A DNA stretch of 64,000 bases. It comes from Ascaris suum (taxonomy: Eukaryota; Nematoda; Chromadorea; Rhabditida; Ascarididae). Under the pieces are notes generated by a model. The model was not told the DNA's origin and did no database searches. It saw nothing but the letters and a program-made list of their open reading frames with translations. The position numbers and the translations under genes were made by a program. This document shows, piece by piece, positions 12,146 to 30,100 of this stretch. The stretch lies in assembly GCA_013433145.1 (NCBI GenBank), contig CM024173.1, positions 6,508,322 through 6,572,321 on the forward strand. Direction: 5' to 3'. Positions within the stretch are counted from its first letter, which is position 1. Every line of letters starts with the position of its first letter.

Positions 12146-15100
12146 TTACTCGCCTTTAAAAGCTGGAGGACGCTTCTCGAGGAATGCTTTGAGACCTTCG
12201 AGACGATCTTTCGTTTGCATTGTCTGAAAAGAAACGAACAGAATGAGGGGATAAACGTCCTTTTTTATATTTCATGTTGCATATTAAAATGCTGCAAGTT
12301 GACCAATAATGACACTTATTGTTTTACCTTCAGCAGAAACAAGCGGCGCCTTACATCCCATAGTGAAAAAAAAAAAAACGTCGAGATCGTTTCCCCGTTC
12401 GCGGTCCTTCCTCCTTCCTTTCCATATCAAATCACTTCTTCCTGCACCCTTCATCACAAATGTAATGCGATCGGATTTCAGGGCAACTTTTGATGCATAA
12501 GATGGGGTTTGGTTTCACAACGAACGAGTGTTAAATCCACAGAAGCCTATATGAAGTCAACAGACCATCTTTTATGCACTGTCCATTTATAGAAAAGTCA
12601 TACTGCTCTGTATTATCCTGAAATTTAGTCATACCGATCTTCTACCAGATGGAAATATTTGTCGATGCAACCGCGTCGATCATCGAGTTGTGCAGAAATG
12701 TGAATAAACAGACACCCATAAAGGAAGCGACGATGTGGAATTTTTATTTGAAAGTTTGAACGATTCGATATTTCCAAACAAAATGATTGACGAGTTGAAG
12801 AATGATTTTTTGGCGATAAATGTTACTTAAAACTTCAAATGATTAGCGCCCTCAGGAGTTCCCGACTACTTAATAGAACACTCCATCGTTTTCCTCGGTA
12901 AATCGCCAAGAAACCTGCTGACTCGGTTTGTGCTTAAGAAACCGAAGACTTCAAAGTTCAAAGGTTTTAACAGCTTGCTTTCACAAATTATTCTCAACAG
13001 ATCCTTTAGAGAAACTTCAAGTGATCACTAGAATTAAGCAGCACGAGCGACTAACCAATGAGTAGTACTCCTTTTCGAGAAGAAGACCATTGGTGAGATC
13101 GATCTCCATACCGTGATCAATAGCCGATTTGGCAGCCTTTACCGCAAACGGGCCCTTTAACGACACAATACTGAGGGATAAACATAAACAAGGTCTATAG
13201 CCAGAACGAGCATAATAAAACCTGCGAATATAAAACTTCACCACTTTGTCGAAGAGAAAATCTGCGCTGAGAATATAACATAGATTTTCCTTCGATCGAA
13301 ATTAAACGACTTCTTAAAATGAAGAAACAACGGCGCCTCTCTTCTGAAGTCATACTGCACAACATTCGTGCGATAAAAATACTGAGTTCCCATAAACTTC
13401 AACTAACCTTTCATCAAATTTGGTTCGTTTGACTCATTTTATCAGTAAAAAACACGACAAGAGCAAAATTGAACATTGATAGAATACCTAAGAAGAAAAG
13501 GAGAAAACCAGCAAACAGAGTTTATCACCGTCGGATGCAACGCTCATGCCGAGTCTAACAACATGTGGAGAAGCATTCAACATGATATGTCCCTTTGCAG
13601 ATGAACTAGCTTCATTAATTACCAGCAAATAATAAAACGCTTGTAATGACGTGCGTATATGCCTGGGTAATAAACTGTTCTCTAATCATGCTTCGTTCTA
13701 TATTAGGCAATTTAACTTCCGGAAAATTCATAATGCATTTCTGTTCCAGAGCCCAAGAAAATTTTCCATGCGATTTTTCTTTACGATTTCAGGGCGGAAG
13801 ACGAAGGACAGAGTGCAGATTGTGAAAAAAACTAATTGCGGGCAAGTAAGCGACAATGAACGCATGCACAACACTAGCTCGACGTTTCGCTGAGGAGATG
13901 TGAGTCTCGAAGATGAATGCTGTATTGGAAACCCATGCAAATATGACAACGACAACCTAAAAGTCTCATCGAAGCCAATCCATGAAAAGACATGAGAGGA
14001 ATTTTGGAAGATCTTGGTGTAGGTACGCCAACCAATCGCCCTTCAGACGTTAAGATGCGACTGGCAAGGTGAAGAATCTGGACAATGGGTATGCTGCGAA
14101 GTGAATGAAAAGCAACAAATTCCTGGACCGGAGAAACTTGTTCTTCACTAGTCCCTGTCTCCAGTCGAGCGAATCCATAGTTGTGCCGAAAAATGAATTC
14201 TGCACGACAATCGAAGATACCGCAGTGGAAATTTACTCTCATGAATTAGATGCTGTTCACCAGGTGTTGTCCGAAATTCAGTTGGCATTGGTGCGTCGAA
14301 CAAACTTAGCACCACTTCATGATTTTGTTCGTCCTCATGTTTCAAAAGCCGCAGTCGCAAAACTGAACCAGACGGAAAAGTGCATCTCACCTAACCACTG
14401 ATTAAAATTGATCCCCATTTTTTCGTTGGGAAGGAATATGCTGATTGTAATGTTATTTTTTGACGAATAAAACTTTGACTCTAAAGAGATACGAAATATC
14501 AAATCTGCGGTCAAGAACCACATAAATTTTGGAACTGCCTAAAAATTTTTCAAGAAAGGTCGGCTGTTAATACAATCTTGCAGATTTGCATTTGCAATAT
14601 GCGTTAGGAATTCAGACGAAAATTTAAAAATCCATTACATTAGGGTTTTTTCAAACCAGTTACACATTAGGAAGTTATAATGCATCACAAAGTTTGATGG
14701 ATAAAGTTAAGTCCGACGACTGCTGTACCAACTTTCCAGTTGATTCATCGAATTCAAAAAAGTTATAGACACTTAATTTGCCTGGAATTTTGCATGTGTT
14801 CTACAATCCCGATAATATATTAGGAGCAACCGGTGCCATTTTACAGGGTGGCACTCGTTCTGGAGAAAGGGAACTTCTGCAGAAAGTCTATAGGGACGGA
14901 CTAGTTTGTTTGTGAGTATGAACGCACCGCTAGGCATTTGTGCAGGCTCAGTTATTTGTTAATAATTTGCAAAATTGTTTAGTGAGCTCTCCTAAATATA
15001 ACTGCAAAAGTGCAGTCATGACAGTCGTTCAGCTATACCTTTCTGCCTGTGCTGATCCGAAAAGTGTAAAATGCAGCCAGAATGGCTGTGAAATTAGAGC

Positions 15101-18100
15101 AAAAATTTTAGGCATCCTTAAACGTCTGTTAACTATTCTCGCTGTTAAGGGCCAAACTTCATATTAGAGCTCCGGCGATTTCCGAGTTGAAAATACACAT
15201 AAACATAAAGGCGCATAGACATGATGTTTCCACTGAGATTTGCAAATGTAAACGCAATCTTCCAGAATGCATAAAAAGACGGTGTTCATTACGGAACAGT
15301 CCTTGGGACGTGACAAAGCGTAAGCAGACACCAACCCCTGCTGCGCCGCACAGTCTGTGTAACGCCAAATTAGACCACTAAATTTTAGGACAGACAGCAA
15401 CAGCTGAGTTCATTTATCAAACAGTTACGGTTATGGGAAGTTTTGAACTCAATGGACAAACCCTGGGCAAGATCTCTTCAGCAATCTGAAGCGCCCTTTC
15501 GAAAGCGTGTTCTTCGACCGCATAGCTGACCAAACCGATTTTGGCAGCCTCATAACCACTTAGCATTCGACCCGAAAAGATCAGTTCCTTCGCTAAAGAT
15601 GTACCGATCACACGTGGTAATCTCTGCGTGCCTCCTGCAAGCATTACATTTGAGTATTTCTTTGTCTCTTTATGCGCGTTGTCTCCTCAGCTGAAGACCC
15701 TCTAGCCGCAAGGCCATCGCGTCGAATGAAGGAAGAGAAAAGGAGGGCAAGACGGTTATAATGAGGGCAGCAGAAATACACCTTCGGTTTTGATGTGCAG
15801 AAATGTGGTCCGCCCGGGATTCATAGCACTAAATAAACAGACGAGATAAAAATGCTTTAACAGCTCACCTGCACCCGGGATAACCGCTAATTTAGTTTCC
15901 ACCAAACCGATCTTCGACTCTGTCGCTGAAAAAATATCACTGAATCAAAAGCAGATGAGAATACGCGCCATCGAACGTGCCACGACACATCAAGTTTTAA
16001 AACTGCTCGGGCAGATCTTTTCCATGGATATGAAGTACAGCAACATTTAACTTATGAAACTTGCAGCCTATCTCGTGTACACAGCTCACCTGAAAGCCAA
16101 CGTGTCGAGACAAAATTCGGCCCAAAAGAGGAAAGTCACCCAGAAGAGGACTCGAAATAGAACGACCCAAGAAAATTACTAGGACTAACCACTGTTCTCA
16201 TGGGATGACCATATACATTTTAGCCGTATGGTCCCATGTAATTATTGGATTACCAACAAACAACGACAGGTCAGTTGGAATTTCCGTCCATATAAATGTA
16301 TAGCACTTTTAAGCTGGCTTGGAAAAGCTCTCCAGTTTGAAGCATGCTACATTCAGATAGAATATTTCCGCCACATAACTGCTTTGCTTAAAACTCCGAA
16401 TTCCTTCAACGGCCTCAAGAGAAGCGATGATAAGAACATTAACATACATGCAACGCGGATATCGCAGGCAAGAGCGATCTCGAGGCCACCACCTAGAGCG
16501 AATCCCTCAATGACAGCGATGACGGGCATTGGGAGAGCAGCCACGTCCTCGATCAGTTCACGTATCTCTTCTACGAATTTTGGTGCTTCCTCCTCCGGCA
16601 GCGAGCGGATCTCTTTTAAATCCGCACCTCCAATTCATTGCTTATATCTCATCTATAGGACAATCCAGCGAACCCCTTAAATAGAACCCTTTGCTAAAAA
16701 AAAACCTACAAAGCAGCATGCTGGGGCGACGCGTGTCTTCGCTTTTCATGCATTTCACGTCAACAACAAACAGTAAAATCAACAAAATCATCAATAAACA
16801 ATAAAATACGGTAAACTGTGTCTCAGTTTTCAACTAAGATTAATTCAACCACTCATACAAATTTCCTATGAAGACTTGTTGTTTGTGACAGACTGTGTGA
16901 AATGAAAAAACGACCACTATGAAAATCATGGAAAATTTCTCGCGTCTTTAAATGCCTACAGCCTCTCTCAAAGTCGGTGGATCAGTGTGAAATATAGCGA
17001 CATACCTATGCAACTTGGTGCACCCCCTGCAATGTAAATAATATTAACGAAATACCGCACTTCTAATTTCACTGAATGAGGAAATGTTATGACTGAATAT
17101 TTCGAAAATCCGTTTATAATTGTATATGAGCCTCAAATCTGTAGTTTTTGCAGATCAAAAGTGCAGTTCAGAATACAGTACTCCCTCTAGAAAAGCGTTT
17201 GAAAGAGCTCAGGGTGTGGAATATTCGTGGCACGAGGTGAAGCAATCATATCCTGTACACGAGAAACAGTACCAATAAATTGCGACCGCAAGTGCGCTGA
17301 AGTAAAATTTAAAGGGAACTGGAAAAAAATAAAGTACTCGAAAGCAATACCTGTGCAAAAAGCACCTTTCGCGTCGCTTTTGATAATGACGACACGTGCT
17401 TGTTTGTCGTATTTAAGACTGGCGAGAGTGCATTTGAACTAAAAACGACCACATTTTAAGTGGGCGCATCACTCAGGGAGTATATGTATGCAACCTGGAA
17501 TTCCGACAATAAGGATATTCACTGACGCCTCAATGGCTCTCTTGGACGTACAAGTAACGCCGGAATGACCCTCTAAGCAGTGGAATCATCCGCATTATAT
17601 TCTATCATTTTAAAGCAGCACACGCAAACTTTAGGGCTCGGTGGAGAGCATATCGAAACAGCAAAAAGCGCTGACCATTTCAAGCATCTGTCTGCTGATT
17701 GCGTTCTTACTTTCCGGTCGATTCATGCGAATCACCACCACACCTACAAAATAGTGCAGATACGCATATTTAGTAATGATTCAGTTCAGGGACAAGCTTC
17801 ATTTAAAACGATTCGTTAGATCAACCCACATCTCCTACCATTTCATGCCCTGTTACAGGACACATATTTTCCACATATAAGCGTCATTTATTATTAAATT
17901 GACGCCATAACATATCTCGATTTTTTGACCATTTTTTAATGAGTTAAATGCTCAATAAAACCAGTAAACTGAAAGTCACATTGCCCGGTTATTTTGAAAA
18001 GTTCAGTGGTACCTAACTGACTGGTGTCAGTACAAACAATATTATGGACTTTTCACGATTGTTATAACTTCAAGGTGAAGCTGGCTGTAACGCACCTACC

Positions 18101-18412
18101 AATGTGATCAATTTTTAAACATCACTGATCAAATGATCGCACTCCGAATGTGACATATTATTAGAAAGTTCTAACGGAGTATAAAACTGTTTTGCATTTA
18201 CGACGGAAAAAAGACTTACCATCGTGCTTTCCGGAAAGGCGATCTACAACAACAGGCTCACGAGGAGTTTTTGGAGAGGCTGCCGCTGCAATCGAGTAGA
18301 GCCCCACCGACGCTACCGATGGCACACTTCTCGCGGCAAACTGCAGCCGTGGAATACTAGTTTTTGTCACGTTGACTCCTCTGAGGGCGAAACGAAGCGT
18401 GACTGATGCCAT
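12146..18412 (-). CDS. Mitochondrial enoyl-CoA hydratase (AUH/ECHDC2 type), paralogue 2
   Basis: Second crotonase-family hydratase, with the same exon count and intron phases as the copy at 35-6827. Exons: 18220-18412, 17676-17743, 17351-17438, 16448-16627, 15869-15925, 15462-15634, 13056-13154, 12146-12223. They give an uninterrupted 311 aa protein. The first 50 or so residues ([12 protein letters not shown]..., rich in Arg, Ser and Ala) look like a mitochondrial transit peptide. Then follow [75 protein letters not shown] in part, and a C-terminal [11 protein letters not shown]...FKGE. Catalytic residues are Glu166 and Glu186. This copy keeps the canonical NRP and AGGTQRLPR and looks the more conventional enzyme. 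An acceptor (TTACCAG) 9 nt before the ATG suggests trans-splicing. The 5.3 kb gap to paralogue 1 is too long for a typical operon. Confidence 0.92.
13880..14640 (+). mobile_element. Relict mariner transposase inside an intron of hydratase paralogue 2
   Basis: The plus strand encodes [20 protein letters not shown], then [20 protein letters not shown] and [10 protein letters not shown] (ORF 14105-14401). This matches the mariner segment in which the second catalytic Asp sits in HDNARPH; here that Asp is followed by FVRPH instead of NARPH. Further fragments (NHINFGTA near 14520) follow in other frames. It lies in the 2.3 kb intron between exons 15462-15634 and 13056-13154 of the minus-strand hydratase, so it is antisense to its host. 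Confidence 0.62.
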
Positions 18413-18758
18413 AGTGATAATCTGGTAACGTTAGCACTAGAATTAGTAGGGTTCTTGAAGGTAATACTGCTGTAGCCAATCGACCTTTGGACAGCGGTAT
18501 TACATCTCGCATATTGAACAGTACGTTAACATGAAAATGTGGAAATTACCTTGTAACATTCTGCATGAAACGTCCGACTTTATTATATGCAGTAATGATG
18601 GTAACCGACAAAAATTTCTTTCCATCAATAACCACTCGTATTCGTTTAAAAATTGCATTTCCGTTTGCATCCAGAACTTTTTCGCTCGGTCACCATCACT
18701 AATATGCAATAGCAAACACAATTATAAAAAAGTGAAAACAAATGGTTCACACTACTTG

Positions 18759-24189
<5,431 letters not shown>

Positions 24190-27100
24190 TCAACCATTCA
24201 ACTGATCAAGCAGATCAATAATCCGTTCCACCGAGCGATTTCCCGAATTGCGAATATTCTGAAAAATCGAACTTTGACACGAAAAAATGCACTTTTTCTC
24301 AAAAATGATATTAATGATCGAAATGTAGAATACTTCTCTCCCGTGAAATAAAGTCATTAAAGTCACCACTATGGCTATTCCACAACTCGACACTCCAACA
24401 TTACGGTTTTCAACGGATTCAGTGCCGTTAAAGAAAAGCATCAGACCTAGAATAGAGATTCCGGAAACTTTTCTGCTACGAAAGCGTTCTGAAATGGTTA
24501 CATCACATCGCTCGGAAATGGTCAGAAACAACGCTGCGCTATCTTAACTTAACAAGAAAAATAACTGAAAAACGGAAAGAAGCACCCACCGAAATCTTCA
24601 TAAAATCAAGAAAACGCTGCAGTTGCTCAACCATCGGTGTCAGTTTTCCATTAGGCATTTGTGACTTCACCTCAGCTACCGATTCCTATAAACTGCGTAA
24701 ACGATTATAAACTAAACTAGCAGAAACGACGAAGAGAAATTTCACCATTAGCAGGACGGTAAGAATATAAATGGAACAAAAATAAGCTCGAAAAGAGTGT
24801 CTTCTAAAAATATCCCCTTTACTCCACAGGAGAAAAACGAAAACAGCCTCGCTTCCTTCCAGTCTCGCCCCTCCTCCCCTTCAAAATAATTCTAAGTAGC
24901 AAGGGCAACGCGCCTCTTCCAATCACTGAACATAACCAAAAACAACAGAAAAGCAAATAATACAACGAAACAATCAACACTCAGCCTGAAGCTAAATATG
25001 CGCAGATTGTTCGTAAGCTAACATCACTCTGTCAAGATTTGATCAACTGGAGCTGCATTATTCTGAGCCAATTATTTGCTATGCAGAATCATATATGCTA
25101 CGTTCTGCAACTTCAGAAAATTCCCCCACGAAAACCACGCATGATGTTAACAAAGCTTGAAGTAGTGGATTGCAGTTAGTTGACGTTACAACGTTCAACA
25201 TGATACAGTGGGCAATAGTTCAGGCAATGCAACAACTCTCAGCGAGCAATAGCAACAGCAGAACAAGATGGAACCTCGTTCTGCTGCATGAGACATCCAA
25301 CTAGCAGCGCTGTATACGATGCCACCACCGAGTCTTCCATATGAGCACTCGCTTTGTTCATGGCTCTCTGTACCGTCGCGACCATCTCGTCCTCCGTCAA
25401 TTCCGCAGGAAGTCGATGCAGACGTCCATCATCTAAATCACTTTCCAAGAATCCCGAATAACTGAAGGAGTATGATGTTTACGATCCATAATAAACCTTC
25501 AGAGCATTCGCACAGAATTAATAACGAAAACCCTCCATCCCTTATGGTGCAACAAAATGAAAAGACATAATCCGGTTTATGCAATCTGATATTTTGAGAA
25601 ACGTCAAAATCTTACGGGATCTATATCTTTCTCTCCAACGAAGACAACGAACGAAATAAGTAATCAATTAAGCTACTTACTTTAAGGCTATCTTAACCTT
25701 AACTCTTTGATCTTATCAAAGTGGCACTGCCACCCTTCTGCAGGAGTGGTTGCATGATTCGAAAACAGCACGAGACAAAACTAATAAGGCAGCGTGCAGA
25801 TGTGCGCACCTGCACATGGGGATTCCTGCAAATGTACAGCCCATTACACTTAATTCCACGATAAATGTTCACTGCCAGTTCACCCGCCGAGAGCCAGTAG
25901 TAATTTCACGTGGGGGAGGCAATTTTGACAAAGAGGAGAGGAGCTCGGGAAACGTGGATTATATAAACGGATAATAGGATCACAGAGATGCAGTAGTGAA
26001 TGAAAACATAGGACTTGGGCCGGCATTTGCAATAAGTACGGAAGCAGCAATATTGCACTAAAAAGAAAAAACGGAAGAATTTGTGCGAAGATAAGAGACA
26101 AGGAAGCGAGGGAACGATTGAAATGGATAAAGGGATCAGGATCGCATCAATACTTTATTCAGTACATTAGAACCGTCCCGTTTTCAAGTCCCTTCAAGTC
26201 CTCTTACCACATGTTCAACTCCCATCCACAGGACATCTAAACAAAACCCTTGAAACAATAACATCCACCAACATAGCTGAACATTACTCAAGACGCCCTC
26301 CCCTCTGTAAACAATCCTATTTGAAATTCTCCCCAGCTGCATAACCTCTTTCAGTACTCCAGCTTCCGAGCTTACCATCATCAGAATCCTCCTCTGTACC
26401 ACTTTCGTTGGGCGCGTCCTCCAAAATTAAATCTCGGTCCAGTTCCTCGTCAACAGTTCTAGCCGCCGACTCGTGCATGAGGAAAATCTGAATAAGAAAA
26501 AATTAACAATGTTTCCCAAAGGACGCTAAAATTTGCCAATTTAATGTTCTTTTTTTTTGATTCAAACCTTGAAGCTCTGACTTCAGCATCATAGAGATCT
26601 CTAGCTCGGCAATCAATGCCTAGGCAATACTACCATATCTTTCAGTTTATATGAAAGTTTGAGGGCATAAAGAGAAAATGGAGAAATCTTTTTTCTCTTC
26701 AAACTGCCCAATGCTATAAGCAGAAGAGAAAATTACGCAATAATTTGGACTTCCCACCTGAAATTTTCACCACTCCCCTTCATGTAAATTCATACAACAT
26801 TGAATTTGCGGAAGCATGGTCACCTATGACGCACGTATAAAATGATATAAAGAGAGCGGAACGGGGCAGCAGCGTAAAAGCTGTCATATACTACCTGTGC
26901 GAGTGCATTGAGTGATGGCTGCTCGGATACGGTGTTTGTTTCGACGTTATAAACAGGGACTGTGAGCTCAATCACTTTCCTTCGATTCGAATTGCACCGC
27001 TCCACCAAGTTCACCAAAAGACTGCTCATCTGCAAAACACCAATAAAAAAAGTGGCCAGCGCTTCGGAAGCGACAGAAGATGGTGCCGAAAGAGGGAAGA

Positions 27101-30100
27101 ATGAACAACAGGTGGAGAGGGGGAATGGAAGGGAAGCGCAGGACACATGGCGTTGAAAGAAGAAACATACGATGAGCGTAAAACAACAGACAACAAGCAA
27201 CTGCCAAAATTTCTATAATGCATCCCTTTCCACAGATCTCAGAAGCTAGGGTGGATTTTTTTCTCAATAAAGGTCCGAATAAGTTAGGAGGAAGATATCT
27301 TCCCTGAGGTAACGATAAAAAGAAGCTAACGCTAACGGTCTTCCAACCTGGACATCTTCCAACAAGCGACAGCATAAACTCACATGCATCAATGATTTTC
27401 ACTTGAAAAACAATTTTGTTTGAGGCGCATAAACAAATAAATTTTCCATAAGAATATGAAAACAACACTTCAATTATTACTATTCCTATCGTGCTAAAAA
27501 TAAGCAAGTGAATAAAATAAACAAGAAATGAATAAATGAACGTTTTGTAGTACACCGATCGAAGAAAGTAGCAAGCTGAGAAAAAGAAAGCAGAACATCA
27601 AAAGAGCAATCAACGAACCAGAACGGCCAAATCGAAACGCTTGTTGTCTGGAGCGAATCGAGGGGCCAAATATGTGAATGTCGACATACACAACGGCAAA
27701 AAGCTGTTCATTTGGCCCAGTTTTGTGCTGCACAATTCTGAAGCATGACATCGAAGCTGTTATTTGCACATATGGCAATGCTGTCAATGGCAACATCCAG
27801 CCCAAAAATTCATACAATGGCAAAATAATTGAAAAGCAATAATGCTAACCGATGGTTATAATGAGACCTGGCCTATGAATATCTGAAAGATCAACCCTTT
27901 TAAGATGAGTTAGAGACTAGTGCCATAAAAAATCCAGCTATCCGAGAGCTAACGCCAAGGATATTAAAGTATTCGCAGTCGATGTACATTCGAAGGAACA
28001 ATGAAGAAAATACCTGGCGGCGAGTGGGTTGGAAATGAAATTATATAGGAAATTCGTTTCTAACGCGCATTAAGTCCACAATCTCCGCCACGACAGTCCA
28101 TCACCCAACCACAGGTCAGAAATAAATTGATTCTTCAACACAGCCACAAAATAACCAACCATTTTCATGCGAGAGATTGGTAAGAATGCCGGAGATGCGA
28201 CAGAGGCATGTGATATTGGCTTTGACAAAAGCTGAATCCTTGTCGCCTAAACGATCGACCGTCTCATGACAAAACGCCATCAGCCTGAATTCCATGTTTC
28301 AATGTTCGATAAATGAGGAAACAACGATGGAAAAAGAAATTTCGGTTGGCTGTTAATGCTTACTGCATTTTAACTGAATAAAACCATTCTGTTTTGGTTT
28401 AGCGCTTGTGCTCTAAATACGACAATCGTCTTCTAGACAGAAGCGCCACGCAAACCTAAATATATGACGAATCTGACCTTCTACCGGAAAAACCATTGCA
28501 AGCGACCATTGGATATTAACAAACATCGCAACATGGAGAAGCAAGTGTTTTGAAGAGAAACTGAGAAAGTGATTATGAACAGTTAAAGATAACAGCGACA
28601 TCGGTTAGGAACGGATCACGAAAAACTTGAGCGAGCGGTTCAGAAACCAAGTTGCAGTTTTCGTTGCTGCAAAACTATGACTCGGAAAAGCGATAATAGA
28701 CCAAACATCACGACGATGGAACGCACTAAACGGTTGAACATATTAAATCGCGCCTTGTTATCGGGTTTATTACTTATTTCTTAAGCAGACGAATTGAGTG
28801 TTCCATTTCTTCAACGACAATTTCGAGAGGATGGACCCCCTACAAGCGATTTTCTTTTAAAGAGAGGAAAACGATCTCGTCGAATGGCCACCAACTTCGA
28901 AAGGTCGACCATCTCTTCAACGAAGAACCTTGGCCTAACAATTGCTGAATAATCACGAGAAAAAGTACTGTCACAAAACGAAACGAATAATCTACCTGCC
29001 GCATGACTGAATCAGTGCACTTCCCCGATGGCTGATCAAATACGCCTGGTTTTTCTTATTGTACACCGTGCACTGCAATATACAGGAATGCTTACGCATT
29101 ACGGCGATCGATGACCGCCTCATCAAATCAAGATCAATTAATTATATCAATGAAAGGCATAAACCATCTACTCAACGAATATCAAAGCGATGCATTGTGG
29201 AAAAAAACTATGGTTCCCTTTAAAATAGTGTTTAAATCTAATAATTGAATGTGCACAAAGAAATCTGGTAGGACAACTGTGAGATTAAACGTAAGCATAG
29301 TAAATCCCTCAAAAAAGTCATGAGATTTTACATTCTATGGCAACAGCCTTTTACATCGTGCTGAAATATTATATATCTCCCATCCATGTCGTCTGACCCC
29401 TTAGCTAGCTGACGCAATACTTTATAAAACATATAAGAGCAGATTAGTCAGTACACAAGTTATAAATATCTAGTGACACACATTTCTGAGAAGGTCGCCT
29501 ATGAAGGCCGAGCGACTGCTTAAATAGAGAGGAAAAATGCGTAGAATTCAGGCGAAAATAGAATCCCTTGTTCATGCACAAATGAATGAAAAACACTGTT
29601 GAATTAGGCACAGTCGACCACCGGTTACGCAATCCGTCTCACGTTAATACGAGCCAATAAAGTTCGTCACTATATCCCTATTCGACTGCGCGTTGTTAGC
29701 GCAACATCGCAGCTGGAGGCATCATTTCGTTCTCCCCCAAGACTTCTTCTTCCTACACTTAAGCCAAGTCAATCAATAAAAATTCATAAGAAGGGTTATA
29801 TAATTGCTTACCGTTTCTAGAATCCAGAAGCACCTCTCCAGCGTGATCAAGCACTGCAACGTCTCCGGCTCAGCAACCTTCTCGTGAAGCAGACGCAAAA
29901 CCGTTTTGTCTACTGCAATAACGTCTTTCACTTCACTCACTAATGCCGGCCGGCACGTTTGCACCGTCCCACCAAATGTTCGAGCTATACCGATAAGCGA
30001 TTTGCTTTCGAAGTGTCTACTTCTCTCCTGAGTCCGCTCTCCCTAGCTCCAAACAGCACTATCCAAGTGTGCTGTATATATTTGCGAGATGCCAGGCGGT

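Noticed and set aside
12140..12500. Plus-strand ORFs over the end of hydratase paralogue 2
   Set aside because: They overlap the terminal exon on the opposite strand and run into a poly-A stretch; no independent support.
17227..17442. Plus-strand ORF of 71 codons
   Set aside because: Shadow of hydratase exon 3 (17351-17438) on the other strand.
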